Source of the DNA: JADKIH01 sp031417555
GTDB taxonomy: Bacteria; Bacteroidota; Bacteroidia; AKYH767-A; 2013-40CM-41-45
Reading direction: 5' to 3'
Assembly: GCA_031417555.1 (NCBI GenBank)
Contig: JANOVV010000044.1
Location: 10,610-74,609 of the forward strand
Length of the DNA: 64,000 nt
The position numbers were made by a program, and so were the translations under genes. Under the pieces are notes generated by a model. It did not search any database and was not told the origin of the DNA. It worked only from the letters and a program-made list of their open reading frames with translations. How positions within the stretch are numbered: the first letter of the stretch is position 1; every line of letters starts with the position of its first letter. Shown one piece after another: positions 43,822 through 52,940 of this stretch.

Positions 43822-46800
43822 ATGATAATTGATTTAGGCATAAAACTTACATCTATAAATTTTGATCAGTTTATAAGTAAAAACTGGGAAGAGAGCTTTT
43901 CTGAAAAAACAAAAGTTGTTGATTTTAGCCTTAAAAAACTTGAATGGATAGGATTTGAACAGTTGACCTTTGTTACTAGTTGGATAGAAAGGTTAATAAC
44001 ATTGAAAAAACACGTTAATCTATATTTACAAGATGCATCAGATATATCTTCTCAAAGTGATACATATAAAAAAAGACAGAAATGTTTAAAACTCATATTA
44101 CTTGAATGGAAAATTCAAAATCTTTTATCAGATAAAATTAAACCTATTTCTGGAGGTATAAATGTAAGTAGTAGTGCAAAAATTTCAACGAGCATACCTT
44201 TTGAATACATTCCAGTAATAAATTATCACTTAGACACTTTTGAAGATGAATTCAGTAATCTTTATAAAAAACATTTAAAGCAGTTTAAAATATATTCTGA
44301 AAACGAAATAAAAGCAAACACAAGTCTTAGTTACTTCGATAATAAATTTCTAAACTATTCAATTGTAAAAGAATTGTATGCCAATGTATGCCAACATGCA
44401 TACAGCCAAGAAGACACGGAAAAGAAGTGTTACATTTCCTTATTTCATAACAAAAAAATTGAAAGACCTTTCAGCCCAGATGTTTTAAATAAATTACTTA
44501 AAGCAAGATACTCCGAGCGTTCAAAAGAAGAAACAAATTACTTTTTAGATTCAAAAGGAAATTTTACTAACAAATCATATTTAGAATTTACATTTTTAGA
44601 TTTTGGTATAGGAATATCAGAAACTCTGAAAGAAAAGTATCAAAGCGAGAATTTTGATAGAATAAAAGAAAAACTTTCTACAAATCATGAAAAACAAAAC
44701 ATTGATTCTAAGGTTTTAGAATATTCTTTTTTGCTTTTCACAAGCAAATATGAATTTGCTGAAGATTTAAAGATTCATGATTATATTCCAAGAGGGCTTT
44801 ACATAATAAAAGATATTGTTAAAAGGTATAAAGGATTAATAATTGCAAGAAGTAAAAAGGGAAAAGTTATTTTTGATTTTAGCAAAGTAGAATATACTGA
44901 TATAAGAAAATGTATACATTTCAGAGAAAATGATAATGCAGAGGAAATATCCGATTTCCCTGGCACATCTATCACAATATTACTGCCGACAACCGAGCAA
45001 TCAATAAAAGATTATACAAGTTTTAAGCGCGAAATAAGTTCTGCTCCACAATTAAAATTTCTAAATATTCTTAAACTTTATACAAATAATAATAAACACT
45101 TCGTATCTGATGAAAAAGAAAATGAAAAATTGTTTTATGAAAATTTCTTTAATGAATTATGTACAATTTTAGGAGACCTGAATTTAGGAAATAAACATTC
45201 CTTAGTTTGTTTTGATTTTGCAGGCATATCAAATGAGAAGCAAGGATTTTATACTAAACTCACTTATTTTCTTTCATACAGTCCCTTGATTAACGAAAAC
45301 ATAAATGCACTTCTATTTAATGTATTAGACAAGGGAATAAACGAAGCGCAGTTAGAATTTGAAAAAAGACCTAATTCAATTGGTTTTTTCCATCATGTAA
45401 TTCCTTGTATTCACCCCGACTTAAATGTTTCATGGATAGGTATACACAACAAATATTTAGCATCACGATTAACAGAAAACTGGAAAGGAGATAATAGATA
45501 CGAACAAAACTCAATTGATAATCCTGAATCGATTTCAGGAAATGTATTAAAAATATTTAGTAATGGTGAGAATTCAATTGTAAAATGTAGCATACCAGAA
45601 TATCAAAATATTACAGAAGAAATAATTAAATACCAAAAGGGATTTATTGATAATGAAGTAAAAAATAAAGGGATTAGCTTTGATGACCTCATTTATGCAG
45701 AGCAATCGGATGTCCCTAAAACACATGATTACAATCTAATATTTAAAACTGATCCAGAAGGGAGAGCGTTTTTAACAGCAAATGGAAAATACCAAATGGT
45801 ATTTTTATCTTTCATTGAAAAACTTTATAAAAAAGAATACAGGAGGCTGATTGCAACTTATTTTGTTTTTAATTTTTTCAATGATTCAAAAATTGGCTAC
45901 GACATAAAAAATAAAATCAATAAAATTCTAACAGTAACACTGAGCAGTCAATTGTTAGGAAAAGAAGTAAAAGATATATTAGAAATTCTATCCAAACCAA
46001 AACCTGTCGAAATATCACTTATTCCGTTATCAAGTTATTACGACTTTTATAAAGAGCAGCGATTCGAAGAAATTGTTGATGACGACAAAATACTTGTAGT
46101 AAACGATGTTATCTCTACTGGATTTTTAAGCCAACAAATTTACAATAGTATAAACAAAAGAAGAAAAAATGTTTCAGTTACAATACTCACAATCGTAGAT
46201 AGTAGACAACCCGATGAAAAAGTTAATGCCCTTAACGATATTATTTTATCATTAACTGAATTTCCAATTGAAAAAATAAATCCTGAAGATTTTAAGTCTG
46301 AAAAAGAACCCGTTTGGATTAATCCGATTCTAAATGCTCCGATAACTATGAGTGTTGAAAAAAGCAACATTCAAAATATTTTGTTACATCCAAATGAGTT
46401 TCTAGAATGTGTAAAAAATGAATCATTTTATAAGGTAGGATTGTTTAAAAAAAATACTGTATATCACACCTATTATCTTGAAACAGATAAATTGTTTCAA
46501 GAAATTTCCGAATGGGAGAATAATACCGAAATCTCATTATTACAACTCTTAATTGAAAGGCTGCAAGAAAGAAAAAATATAGACGACAAAAATAACTTTA
46601 AAGAACATATTTCTAAAATCTGTTTAGATATTGATTCCTTTCAAAAACAAAATAAATATTTAAGTGATATTGAAGCAGTTCCAAACCTAAAACATTTCTT
46701 AGGGTTATTTGATAAAGAAATAAATATTTCTGCAAAATTTGATTTTGTATTTTATCCGTTTTTATCCGCAACATCTTTTTTTGAAAATAAAATAAATACT

Positions 46801-48813
46801 ATACTTGAAAATTTCAAAGGAAACAATTCCATCGAAATATATCCCATCCCAAGAATAATGACACCTAAAGGTTGGAGATTTACATTTCCACCAAAGTTTT
46901 TAAATCACATTACAATTGGGAAAAATATTTTGATTTTAGATGATGGCTCTTGCTCAGGAGAAACAATTGTTCAAATGATAGATACAATAAGTTTTCTTGA
47001 TGTAAGAGATATAACAGTTTTGTCTGTATTTGCCAGATTGGAAGATTATAATAGAGAATTTTTGACAAGAATAAATGAAATCAAAGTGAAGCATCATACA
47101 ATTCCTGTTAAGGTATATTTCGGAACACATTTTAATATTCCAATTTATAATAAAACTAATAACCCATATTCAATGGAGTTATTGTCCCTTGATAAATACG
47201 ATTCTACAAATATTCCTTCCGCAGTTAAAGAATATATTGAAAAAAGAAAAAATCAAATAAGAAGCTTCTTGGAAAATAAAGAAATAACCTATCCTTTAAT
47301 TCCCGATTTTGTTTCTAAAAAAGAAATGTTTCGTTTAAGAAATATAATTGGAAGATTTGATAGTTATCGATTATATAAAGAAGATGACCCTTTAGGAAGG
47401 ACGTTGGATGGGACTCCTAAACCAACAAAGGAATACCTGATTGATGTTATTTCCACTGAGCAAGGTTTAAATGCACTGATTGGTGTGTTGGTTCATGAAC
47501 CAAAATTAATTGATACATTGAACAGGGTTTATCCGACTATAATAAAATCATTAAAAAAGAAGTTAGAATTATTATTTAACGAAGAATATCCATTAAATAA
47601 ATTCAATAACAAAATATTCTATTTGCGAATTTTGAGTTTCATAAATCTTAAAGTGCTATTGAATCCAGATACTGTTTTAAAATTATTTAAACAGATGGAT
47701 AGGGAAATACGGGAAGCTCAAGATGAAAAAATTAAAAAATCAATTTATGATTCATTCAACTACTATGCTTTTATTCTTTATTGCATTTACGAGAATAAAT
47801 TGATTAATTATGAAAATCATGATAAGGAAGACATTCACAATTTATTAAGTATTTTTTTAGAGAAAATTTCAACCAATGCTTTGTTGCCCTCAGGTAATGA
47901 ATATGTTTTTCAGAATTTATTTAGAGAATTTCTAGAAGATTACAGAAAAAGAATTTCAACCAAAAATCATTCAACGGTTATTAGTGCATTCATTCAAATG
48001 TATAATTATTTTTATGATGATCTAGGAAAAGATTCTCATCCAATTTTATTTAGCCAGTTTCAGGATTTTTTCATAGAATATTTTAATGCAACTTCTATTG
48101 AGGTTAAAGAAAAGGCAAAAAAATATTATGAAGAGATACTTTTGAAAATTATAAATAAAATAATTCCAAGAACAGTATTAATATTGGGGGCTTTTAAACC
48201 TTTCAAGAGTTACATTCATATTGTAGATGTAGAAGAATATTTAGAACTAATTCAAACGGCAAATACTAATATAAAAAGATTACTAGAAACCAAAGCCGAT
48301 AACACCGATATTAATTCTCAAATCAATAGAACCATTTATGATAGTTTTGAGAAATTTAATAACCTGATTTTGGATTATAACTCTCCTTTTTTCAAACTGA
48401 TTAAAGATTTTAGATTTGATCCATTTACATTACATAAGGAGATTCAAAATAAAGAAAGCATTAAAAAGGAATTAGAGCAAAATAATATAGAGCTAAATAT
48501 TGAATATAAGACGAATAAAGAAATTATTTTTATATTAAGTCATCCGATTTTCTTTAATGTTATTTATGAGGAAATTCCTGCGAACGCAATAAGGCACGCA
48601 AAGGGGGCAAAATGCCTTCTTACTTTAGAACTTAAAGAAAATAGTTTATCAATTAATTATAAACAGAACCTTCCAAAAATTCCCAATATGGGGGAAAGAG
48701 GAATAAGAGGATTTAAAAAGATAGCAACTACTCATAATGCGACTTTTGAAGAGTTTCACATAAACGGATATGAATTTATTTTTGAATTCCCATTAAACCT
48801 AATGTCTAATTAA
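43822..48813 (+). CDS. Giant GHKL ATPase - double phosphoribosyltransferase-like - GHKL protein
   Basis: 1663 residues, cytoplasmic. Residues 30-70 resemble a STAS-like lead (VVDFSLKKLEWIGFEQLTFV). Residues about 170-390 form a GHKL ATPase: N-box Glu184, Asn188, His192 (KELYANVCQHA), G1 box DFGIGIS at 260-266 and PGTSITILLPT at 380-390. Two PRTase-type PRPP-loop motifs follow: ILVVNDVISTG at 757-767 and NILILDDGSCSGET at 1035-1048. The end (1580-1663) is a second GHKL-like domain with EEIPANAIRHA (1583-1593) and GERGIRG, but no DxGxG Asp, so it is probably inactive. The middle is helical. Its stop directly abuts the ATG of the next gene (a metalloprotease). Confidence 0.85.
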   Translation: MIIDLGIKLTSINFDQFISKNWEESFSEKTKVVDFSLKKLEWIGFEQLTFVTSWIERLITLKKHVNLYLQDASDISSQSDTYKKRQKCLKLILLEWKIQNLLSDKIKPISGGINVSSSAKISTSIPFEYIPVINYHLDTFEDEFSNLYKKHLKQFKIYSENEIKANTSLSYFDNKFLNYSIVKELYANVCQHAYSQEDTEKKCYISLFHNKKIERPFSPDVLNKLLKARYSERSKEETNYFLDSKGNFTNKSYLEFTFLDFGIGISETLKEKYQSENFDRIKEKLSTNHEKQNIDSKVLEYSFLLFTSKYEFAEDLKIHDYIPRGLYIIKDIVKRYKGLIIARSKKGKVIFDFSKVEYTDIRKCIHFRENDNAEEISDFPGTSITILLPTTEQSIKDYTSFKREISSAPQLKFLNILKLYTNNNKHFVSDEKENEKLFYENFFNELCTILGDLNLGNKHSLVCFDFAGISNEKQGFYTKLTYFLSYSPLINENINALLFNVLDKGINEAQLEFEKRPNSIGFFHHVIPCIHPDLNVSWIGIHNKYLASRLTENWKGDNRYEQNSIDNPESISGNVLKIFSNGENSIVKCSIPEYQNITEEIIKYQKGFIDNEVKNKGISFDDLIYAEQSDVPKTHDYNLIFKTDPEGRAFLTANGKYQMVFLSFIEKLYKKEYRRLIATYFVFNFFNDSKIGYDIKNKINKILTVTLSSQLLGKEVKDILEILSKPKPVEISLIPLSSYYDFYKEQRFEEIVDDDKILVVNDVISTGFLSQQIYNSINKRRKNVSVTILTIVDSRQPDEKVNALNDIILSLTEFPIEKINPEDFKSEKEPVWINPILNAPITMSVEKSNIQNILLHPNEFLECVKNESFYKVGLFKKNTVYHTYYLETDKLFQEISEWENNTEISLLQLLIERLQERKNIDDKNNFKEHISKICLDIDSFQKQNKYLSDIEAVPNLKHFLGLFDKEINISAKFDFVFYPFLSATSFFENKINTILENFKGNNSIEIYPIPRIMTPKGWRFTFPPKFLNHITIGKNILILDDGSCSGETIVQMIDTISFLDVRDITVLSVFARLEDYNREFLTRINEIKVKHHTIPVKVYFGTHFNIPIYNKTNNPYSMELLSLDKYDSTNIPSAVKEYIEKRKNQIRSFLENKEITYPLIPDFVSKKEMFRLRNIIGRFDSYRLYKEDDPLGRTLDGTPKPTKEYLIDVISTEQGLNALIGVLVHEPKLIDTLNRVYPTIIKSLKKKLELLFNEEYPLNKFNNKIFYLRILSFINLKVLLNPDTVLKLFKQMDREIREAQDEKIKKSIYDSFNYYAFILYCIYENKLINYENHDKEDIHNLLSIFLEKISTNALLPSGNEYVFQNLFREFLEDYRKRISTKNHSTVISAFIQMYNYFYDDLGKDSHPILFSQFQDFFIEYFNATSIEVKEKAKKYYEEILLKIINKIIPRTVLILGAFKPFKSYIHIVDVEEYLELIQTANTNIKRLLETKADNTDINSQINRTIYDSFEKFNNLILDYNSPFFKLIKDFRFDPFTLHKEIQNKESIKKELEQNNIELNIEYKTNKEIIFILSHPIFFNVIYEEIPANAIRHAKGAKCLLTLELKENSLSINYKQNLPKIPNMGERGIRGFKKIATTHNATFEEFHINGYEFIFEFPLNLMSN

Positions 48814-50361
48814 ATGAAATATTCTTACGATATAGAAAAACCTTTGCATATCTTCTTTAATGAGAATACGCAAGATGATGAAAAAGATTCAGAAGGAAAT
48901 AAGATTAAAAATTTCTCAGGACTTTTAGAAAAATTTGTAAGTCTTCAAAAACTCGAGATTGAGTACAACCTTGAAAAATATTTACTTCTATTAAAGCTTT
49001 TCCCTGACGAATTAGAAATATTTACATGGATTCATCCAAACATAAAACAATCCATGAGGGATTCAGAACATTCTTTCCCTTCTCTAATTATAGCTGATAC
49101 AATTAAAAACTCTTATCCCGAAATAAAATTTAATTTAATCTCGCGACATCCTGCGGGAGCCCCTAAACAAATTACAGATCATTATACTGTTCATCCGATT
49201 ACAGTACTAAATAAATTAGCAGAAAATGATTTGACCCCTCAAAAAATTGGCGAAATAAGAGGTAAAGTATTTCAAGATTCACAAGAGATAGATGACTCTT
49301 TGGTAAGTGTAGAATTAGATAAAGTAAAAATAGGTTCCTTAATTGATAGTATTAATTTAGGTTACAAAGAATTTATTAAAGTTTTTGATGATGTTCAAAA
49401 AAATCAAAAAGAAACTGGTGCTTCACATAATATGTGGATAAAATTTTTATTTCCAAATCCAGATTTATACATTAAACCATTTGAAGAAAATCCTTTTTGG
49501 AAAAAACTTCCACAAATTCATTCACTGACAAGAATTATTGAAGCAGCTAAAAACTCAACACCTATATACAACCAATATCTTGAGAGCATAAAGGAAGATT
49601 TAGATTTTAACACACAAAATAATTATTGGGAGGTATCATTTAGATTTTTTGAAAGCATAAGTAGCAGAATAAAAAATGAGGATGATATTATTACTGTTGC
49701 AATGATGTATTTAATACATGAAACAGTTCACTTTGAAAAACATGGATTTTCATCACAAACTGTAAGTGGTGAAACAGAAAATAGCTTGAGGGATGGAAAT
49801 GACATGGGGAATTATCCTAACTGTATTGAAGAAGCCGATTATCAAGCAGATGTTTATGCGTTACTAACCTGTCTCTCTTATTTGAAACATAAATCCAATA
49901 ACGCATCAGATACTTTTGATTTCAAAGCAAAATTCCTTGAACTTATAAAACTTGCCGTAGAAACAACATTTTCTTTTATCAGAACGATTCCATTTTCAAG
50001 AAATCAAGTTCGGAGAGTGAACCGAACTCTAATTTGGGTCTTTATTTATCAAATCATTAATGAAAAAATTGAATCGGATAAAATAAAGCAATTTGAATTC
50101 ATTATGAATTTGATTGCAAAAAAGCCTGTTGTTGAAATTTATGGACCGGACATGTACACAGTGAACCATAGAACATTTTATAATTTTAAAGAAATGAAAT
50201 CGCAACTTTGGCTTGGTACATTTTATAATAATAATATTCTAAGGTTTCCAATGCCACAAAAAGATTCAGAAAAAATTATAATAGGAATTAAACAAGCTAA
50301 ATTTGAAAATATATGTGATGGAATGTCTTCGTTCTTTGAATATGTATTCCCAAAGAAATAA
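48814..50361 (+). CDS. HExxH metalloprotease-like protein paired with the GHKL-PRTase protein
   Basis: 515 residues, no signal peptide. The ATG directly follows the upstream stop codon, so the pair is translationally linked. His302-Glu303-Thr-Val-His306 (MYLIHETVHFEKHG) is a zinc HExxH motif; the acidic cluster Glu339, Glu340, Asp342 and Asp346 (IEEADYQADVYAL) 33-40 residues later may supply the third ligand. The N-terminal 200 residues (SRHPAGAPKQITDHYTVHPI) contain no recognised motif. The likely role is a protease effector activated by the partner; that is inference from layout. Confidence 0.82.
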   Translation: MKYSYDIEKPLHIFFNENTQDDEKDSEGNKIKNFSGLLEKFVSLQKLEIEYNLEKYLLLLKLFPDELEIFTWIHPNIKQSMRDSEHSFPSLIIADTIKNSYPEIKFNLISRHPAGAPKQITDHYTVHPITVLNKLAENDLTPQKIGEIRGKVFQDSQEIDDSLVSVELDKVKIGSLIDSINLGYKEFIKVFDDVQKNQKETGASHNMWIKFLFPNPDLYIKPFEENPFWKKLPQIHSLTRIIEAAKNSTPIYNQYLESIKEDLDFNTQNNYWEVSFRFFESISSRIKNEDDIITVAMMYLIHETVHFEKHGFSSQTVSGETENSLRDGNDMGNYPNCIEEADYQADVYALLTCLSYLKHKSNNASDTFDFKAKFLELIKLAVETTFSFIRTIPFSRNQVRRVNRTLIWVFIYQIINEKIESDKIKQFEFIMNLIAKKPVVEIYGPDMYTVNHRTFYNFKEMKSQLWLGTFYNNNILRFPMPQKDSEKIIIGIKQAKFENICDGMSSFFEYVFPKK

Positions 50362-50362
50362 C

Positions 50363-50449
50363 GCCAATGCATTTGCAAGCACTTTTGCTTTTGCCAAATT
50401 TTATTTTTTTGAGGAATGGCAAAAGCAAAAGAGCTTGCAAGCCAATGCA
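50363..50449 (+). repeat. Long imperfect inverted repeat after the protease gene
   Basis: The arm ATGCATTTGCAAGCACTTTT with TGCTTTTGCCA pairs with TGGCAAAAGCAAAAG and AGCTTGCAAGCCAATGC across an 18-base loop containing a T run, giving a stem of over 30 pairs with a few mismatches. It lies 2 bases after the protease stop. It could be a terminator-like stem or a recombination site; no clean T tract follows the right arm. Confidence 0.75.
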
Positions 50450-50687
50450 CACAGACAGCTAAGGATAGAAAAAAATCGGTGAACAGTTTCGCATTTACTT
50501 CATTGGTTATATCAGCAGACAGAAACTTCGCAGACAGACAAATGATAAATAGAAAAATTACAGCGGACAAACACTACATCACAACAAACAGAAGGGCAGC
50601 TGCCAATCGAGTAGACGGCCCTACCGAGTTACCTCGATAGGGTGCGCCTCTCACACCACCGTACATGCGGACCTCGCATACGGCGGT

Positions 50688-50999
50688 TCATTGTGTAAAA
50701 GATTGACCCAAGAACATTTGTTCAGGGCGGATTTTCTTGTAGTGGTCAAGCATGGATTCGTAACCGCGTTGGGATAATCGTTTTAGTGTGATCGTGGTAA
50801 TCAGAATAGGACTTTGCGCTACCGCCCATCCACCTTTGCGCGTGCTGCTCCATGCAAAGGCATGATGAAAATCTACACCGAGGCGCATCAGATTCTTTCT
50901 CTTGCGTTCGGGTTTCTTCCAGGCTTTCCAAATGCAGTAACGGAGCCGGAATTCCCAAAGGAAGCAATCGCCTAAAAATTGCTTTACGAAATGCAGCCA
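50688..50999 (-). pseudogene. Group II intron maturase C-terminal remnant
   Basis: One open frame of 104 codons with no start of its own: WLHFVKQFLGDCFLWEF, RLRYCIWKAWKKPERKRKNL, MRLGVDFHHAFAWSS, TRKGGWAVAQSPILITTIT and RLSQRGYESMLDHY. This matches the end of group II intron reverse transcriptases (the RLRYCIWKxWKKP and KGGWxxAxSPIL blocks). All N-terminal RT domains are gone. The flanking RNA-like sequence (50605-50690) is the rest of the intron's 3' region. Confidence 0.85.
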
Positions 51000-51046
51000 A
51001 TGCCATCAGCAATTTATAAAATACGACATTCTCTAATTTTTTCTAC

Positions 51047-51259
51047 CGGATCTCTCATAGAAAAGGCCGGGTCTCAGCAATATCAGCAACAGCGCGAAAA
51101 CTGGCTGTTATTATCTGGAATATGGTCGTTAAGAAAGTTCCTTACATTCCACAAACAGAATATCAGTTCCTGGATCAGAAAAGAAAGAAAATTGCCGCTA
51201 TGAAAAAACTTATTACTAAGTTTGATATATCAACTAATGACCATAATTTGCAATTGTGA
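51047..51259 (+). pseudogene. IS110-family transposase C-terminal remnant (copy B)
   Basis: About 70 codons ending CAA TTG TGA: KGRVSAISATARKLAVIIWN, then MVVKKVPYIPQTEYQFLDQK. It is the same tail as copy A (43265), with a clear ARKLAVIIWNMV C-terminal IS110 block. No start codon or upstream domains remain. It is fused directly to the maturase remnant, showing that an insertion/deletion series built the scar before it was duplicated. Confidence 0.83.
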
Positions 51260-51361
51260 ATCAGATGATTATAGAACGTTAGTCATAACCCGTGCGGGAC
51301 ACTGTTAACTTGAAACTGACTACAAGAAATTAACTTTGACAAACAATTAAAAAAATGAATT

Positions 51362-52048
51362 ATGATTTACAAAGCATTCTCATCTTTTACAGACGAACTT
51401 CTCCGACTTCCAGAGACAGGTATGGGCTATCAAATTATTGACGCAATTAGACTTGGACGGACAACTAAGGAGAGGTTTGTAATTTACAACGGACATCTAA
51501 TTGTGGACTTAGACAACAATTTCAATTCTTCCAAACGACAAATTGTTTCAGAGAGCTACACGAAAATGTTCAGCAAATCCAACTATCTAACTTTGACAAG
51601 TCCGACTTTAGTTAGTCGCTCTGAAGTGCGAAATGTTCGGATGTTTTCTGAAAGTGCCATGACAACAAAGGGCAGACATTCAGGTGGCATTGGAGCATCA
51701 TCAAGTCCCAAACAATACGCAAACGGAACTGACATTTATGTTCGGTTATCACAATATGAGGAGGACATAAGAATTGACATGGTAAACAAGAAATTAAAAT
51801 CGGGTGCATACACGACAACCAAACCAGATTATTTATCTTGTAAAGCATACAATGACGACCCTGTTGACAGATACGCTTTACCGAGTGACGAAATAATTCA
51901 ATGGGCTTTTGAAATACAACCTAAATCTTATGACCAATTGCGGCTTGGAATTGTTCAACCAGCAAACAATCATAATGGAGGCGGCATTGAAGCGTTGTTT
52001 GATGACGGAACTTCAAACGGGACATTGATAGATAAGCATGCTTACTAA
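51362..52048 (+). CDS. Unknown protein with LPExGMGYQI motif (larger paralogue)
   Basis: 228 residues, no signal peptide. The first 60 residues (FSSFTDELLRLPETGMGYQI, then NGHLIVDLDNNFNSSKRQ) resemble the whole of the 75-residue protein next door, which suggests duplication of a small domain. The rest contains a central Gly/Ser-rich segment (GRHSGGIGASSSPKQYANG) and WAFEIQPKSYDQLRLGIVQP. No catalytic motif is evident. It is the first gene after scar B, and composition rich in GAC/ACA codons suggests transfer. Confidence 0.68.
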   Translation: MIYKAFSSFTDELLRLPETGMGYQIIDAIRLGRTTKERFVIYNGHLIVDLDNNFNSSKRQIVSESYTKMFSKSNYLTLTSPTLVSRSEVRNVRMFSESAMTTKGRHSGGIGASSSPKQYANGTDIYVRLSQYEEDIRIDMVNKKLKSGAYTTTKPDYLSCKAYNDDPVDRYALPSDEIIQWAFEIQPKSYDQLRLGIVQPANNHNGGGIEALFDDGTSNGTLIDKHAY

Positions 52049-52265
52049 AATGAAAAAGAAAATAAAGTTGGCGAAACAATTCATTGACTATTTGGCAGAC
52101 TTACCCGAACAAGGAATGGGTTACCAAATCGTAGAAGTAACTTTGCAGAACGGACAAGTATTAAATAACAGAGCCGTGATGAACGCATCTTACTTAATTC
52201 TTGACGACAACGAAGAAATAAATACGGAGGATATTGCATCTATTAAACTTGAACAGAAGAAATGA
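52038..52265 (+). CDS. Small unknown protein with LPEQGMGYQI motif
   Basis: 75 residues, overlapping the preceding gene by 11 bp. AKQFIDYLADLPEQGMGYQI then VEVTLQNGQVLNNRAVMNAS and YLILDDNEEINTEDIASIKL form one beta-rich domain shared with the N terminus of the 228-residue protein (F-x-D-x-L-x-x-LPExGMGYQI). The acidic end suggests an SH3-like or ubiquitin-like barrel, but this is a guess. Function unknown. Confidence 0.68.
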   Translation: MLTKMKKKIKLAKQFIDYLADLPEQGMGYQIVEVTLQNGQVLNNRAVMNASYLILDDNEEINTEDIASIKLEQKK

Positions 52266-52299
52266 ACAACACATTAAAATAAATTTAAAAACAAAAAAT

Positions 52300-52884
52300 A
52301 TGAATAACAATTTTACATCTCCGAACAACCGTCCATTCATGTCAGAATTAAAACGACAGAGAGAATCAGGCATCAACGCACTTGTCAATAATTTAAAGAT
52401 TGGTGATGTTAAAGATGAAACCAAATTCAATCAAACTGCAACAAGAATTAAGAACTCAATACTTTTAAAGAAAGTAGAATTTGGTGACCCCAGATTTGTT
52501 GACCACGAGTTTGAGGAAATTGCGTTGACTATGCATCAACAACTAATCGGTGGCGTTAGCAGAAACCATTATTTTCATGAAATTGAATTTCCGTTTACTG
52601 GCAGCACTGAATTATTTGACCATACACCTGAAAATGGTTTTTCCTTTTCAAGTTCAGACCGTGGACTTATACTCCCTAACTCAAACAACTTAACTGTTTA
52701 TGTTGACCTTCCTGAACTTAATCCAAACGGAGCAATTGCAGCAGCTAAAAATTTATTAACTATGACAATGCAATTTGTCAATAACAACAATTCATCAGTA
52801 GAAAGTTGGACAGTAGTTATTAGTCAAAGAATTGACGAACTGCTGAAACAGAAACGAGAAGAGTTAATAAAACTTTTCGGATAA
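52300..52884 (+). CDS. Unknown protein of the GMGYQI operon
   Basis: 194 residues from the ATG at 52300 (MNNNFTSPNNRPFMSELK); an in-frame start at 52234 would overlap the previous gene and add an unlikely lead. The middle carries FVDHEFEEIALTMHQQLIGG, SRNHYFHEIEFPFTGSTELF and a beta-rich stretch LTVYVDLPELNPNGAIAAAK, ending in a coiled helix (ISQRIDELLKQKREELIKLF). His/Glu-rich segments are suggestive but form no known motif. It lies 34 bp after the 75-residue gene. I cannot assign it. Confidence 0.66.
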   Translation: MNNNFTSPNNRPFMSELKRQRESGINALVNNLKIGDVKDETKFNQTATRIKNSILLKKVEFGDPRFVDHEFEEIALTMHQQLIGGVSRNHYFHEIEFPFTGSTELFDHTPENGFSFSSSDRGLILPNSNNLTVYVDLPELNPNGAIAAAKNLLTMTMQFVNNNNSSVESWTVVISQRIDELLKQKREELIKLFG

Positions 52885-52940
52885 CAATGACAGGTAATTC
52901 AAATGAGTATAAATATTTCTAACAATTAAATTTCTAAACA

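Larger units (their letters stand above)
50605..51291. repeat. Composite scar B: group II intron remnant plus IS110 transposase tail
   Basis: 687 bp, the fuller partner of scar A at 42963. Left end AATCGAGTAGACGG, CGAGTTACCTCGATAGGG and CACACCACCGTACATGCGGA match scar A; the middle holds a maturase C-terminal fragment on the minus strand (50688-50999), missing from A; the right end (51047-51259) is the transposase tail; both end in GAACGTTAGTCATAACCC. Together the two copies flank the 7.1 kb GHKL-PRTase/protease module as direct repeats. Confidence 0.88.
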
